This document shows positions 5,314 through 5,358 of a stretch of 5,358 bases of DNA, piece after piece. A program made the translations under genes and the position numbers. Source of the DNA: Clostridiales bacterium (GTDB taxonomy: Bacteria; Bacillota; Clostridia; Lachnospirales; WQUN01). Each line of letters opens with the position of its first letter. Positions within the stretch are counted from its first letter, which is position 1. Location: contig JAISRJ010000201.1 of the NCBI GenBank assembly GCA_031273705.1, positions 1 through 5,358 of the forward strand, read 5' to 3'. The notes beneath the pieces were generated by a model, which was not told the origin of the DNA, did not search any database, and saw only the letters and a program-made list of their open reading frames with translations.

Positions 5314-5358
5314 TTAGCTTCTAAAGAGTTCCCTTACTTCTTCCTCGCTCATGGTATT
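5314..5358 (-). CDS. 3' end of an upstream ORF, partial
   Basis: Fourteen codons enter from the right edge and end at TAA (5316-5314). The peptide is NTMSEEEVRELFRS. It is charged and probably helical. It could be the C-terminus of a larger protein or, from the ATG at 5352, the start of a small one. It is in the same frame as the hydrophobic peptide that follows, so the two could be halves of one small membrane protein split by a stop. Nothing here identifies a family. Confidence 0.35.
   Translation of the reverse strand, partial: NTMSEEEVRELFRS

Noticed and set aside
1..5358. CRISPR array
   Set aside because: No regularly spaced repeats of suitable length occur; the only repeats are the short AT-rich and ATTGACA copies described.

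Overview
The window looks like chromosome from a low-GC Gram-positive anaerobe of the Firmicutes (Clostridia-like). The evidence is AT-rich intergenic DNA, canonical TTGACA/TATAAT-type promoters, AGGAG-type ribosome binding sites, frequent TTG starts, a tRNA gene without an encoded CCA, and protein families typical of Firmicutes (VanZ, YycI-like, UgtP-like, CrtO-like). The species cannot be named from this sequence. Every supported gene lies on the minus strand, so the window reads from high to low coordinates.

Right end (5358 to 4382): the last codons of an unidentified upstream ORF, then a very short membrane ORF whose stop overlaps the start of a secreted 277-residue protein with a YycI-like layout.

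Centre (4387 to 1972): a strong extended -10 promoter (TTGACA, 17 bp, TAGAAT), embedded among ATTGACA direct repeats, drives a three-gene operon. In order it encodes a PAP2-family membrane phosphatase/phosphotransferase, a membrane protein with the hallmarks of the CrtO glycosyl-diaponeurosporenoate acyltransferase family, and a GT28 glycosyltransferase of the MGDG synthase/UgtP type. Both gene junctions overlap. The simplest reading is a compact envelope module that dephosphorylates a lipid precursor, glycosylates a lipid and acylates the sugar. The substrates are inferred, not shown.

Left (1971 to 214): an AT-rich spacer, a tRNA-Ser(GGA) gene with its own promoter and rho-independent terminator, then a 465-residue protein joining a six-helix VanZ domain to a large extracellular domain. 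That domain appears to share its layout with the secreted protein at the right end, so two related extracytoplasmic domains flank the lipid operon.

Left edge (143 to 1): a good promoter and the first 32 codons of a gene, probably an IS607-type serine recombinase with an N-terminal MerR-like helix-turn-helix. A mobile element may therefore begin here.
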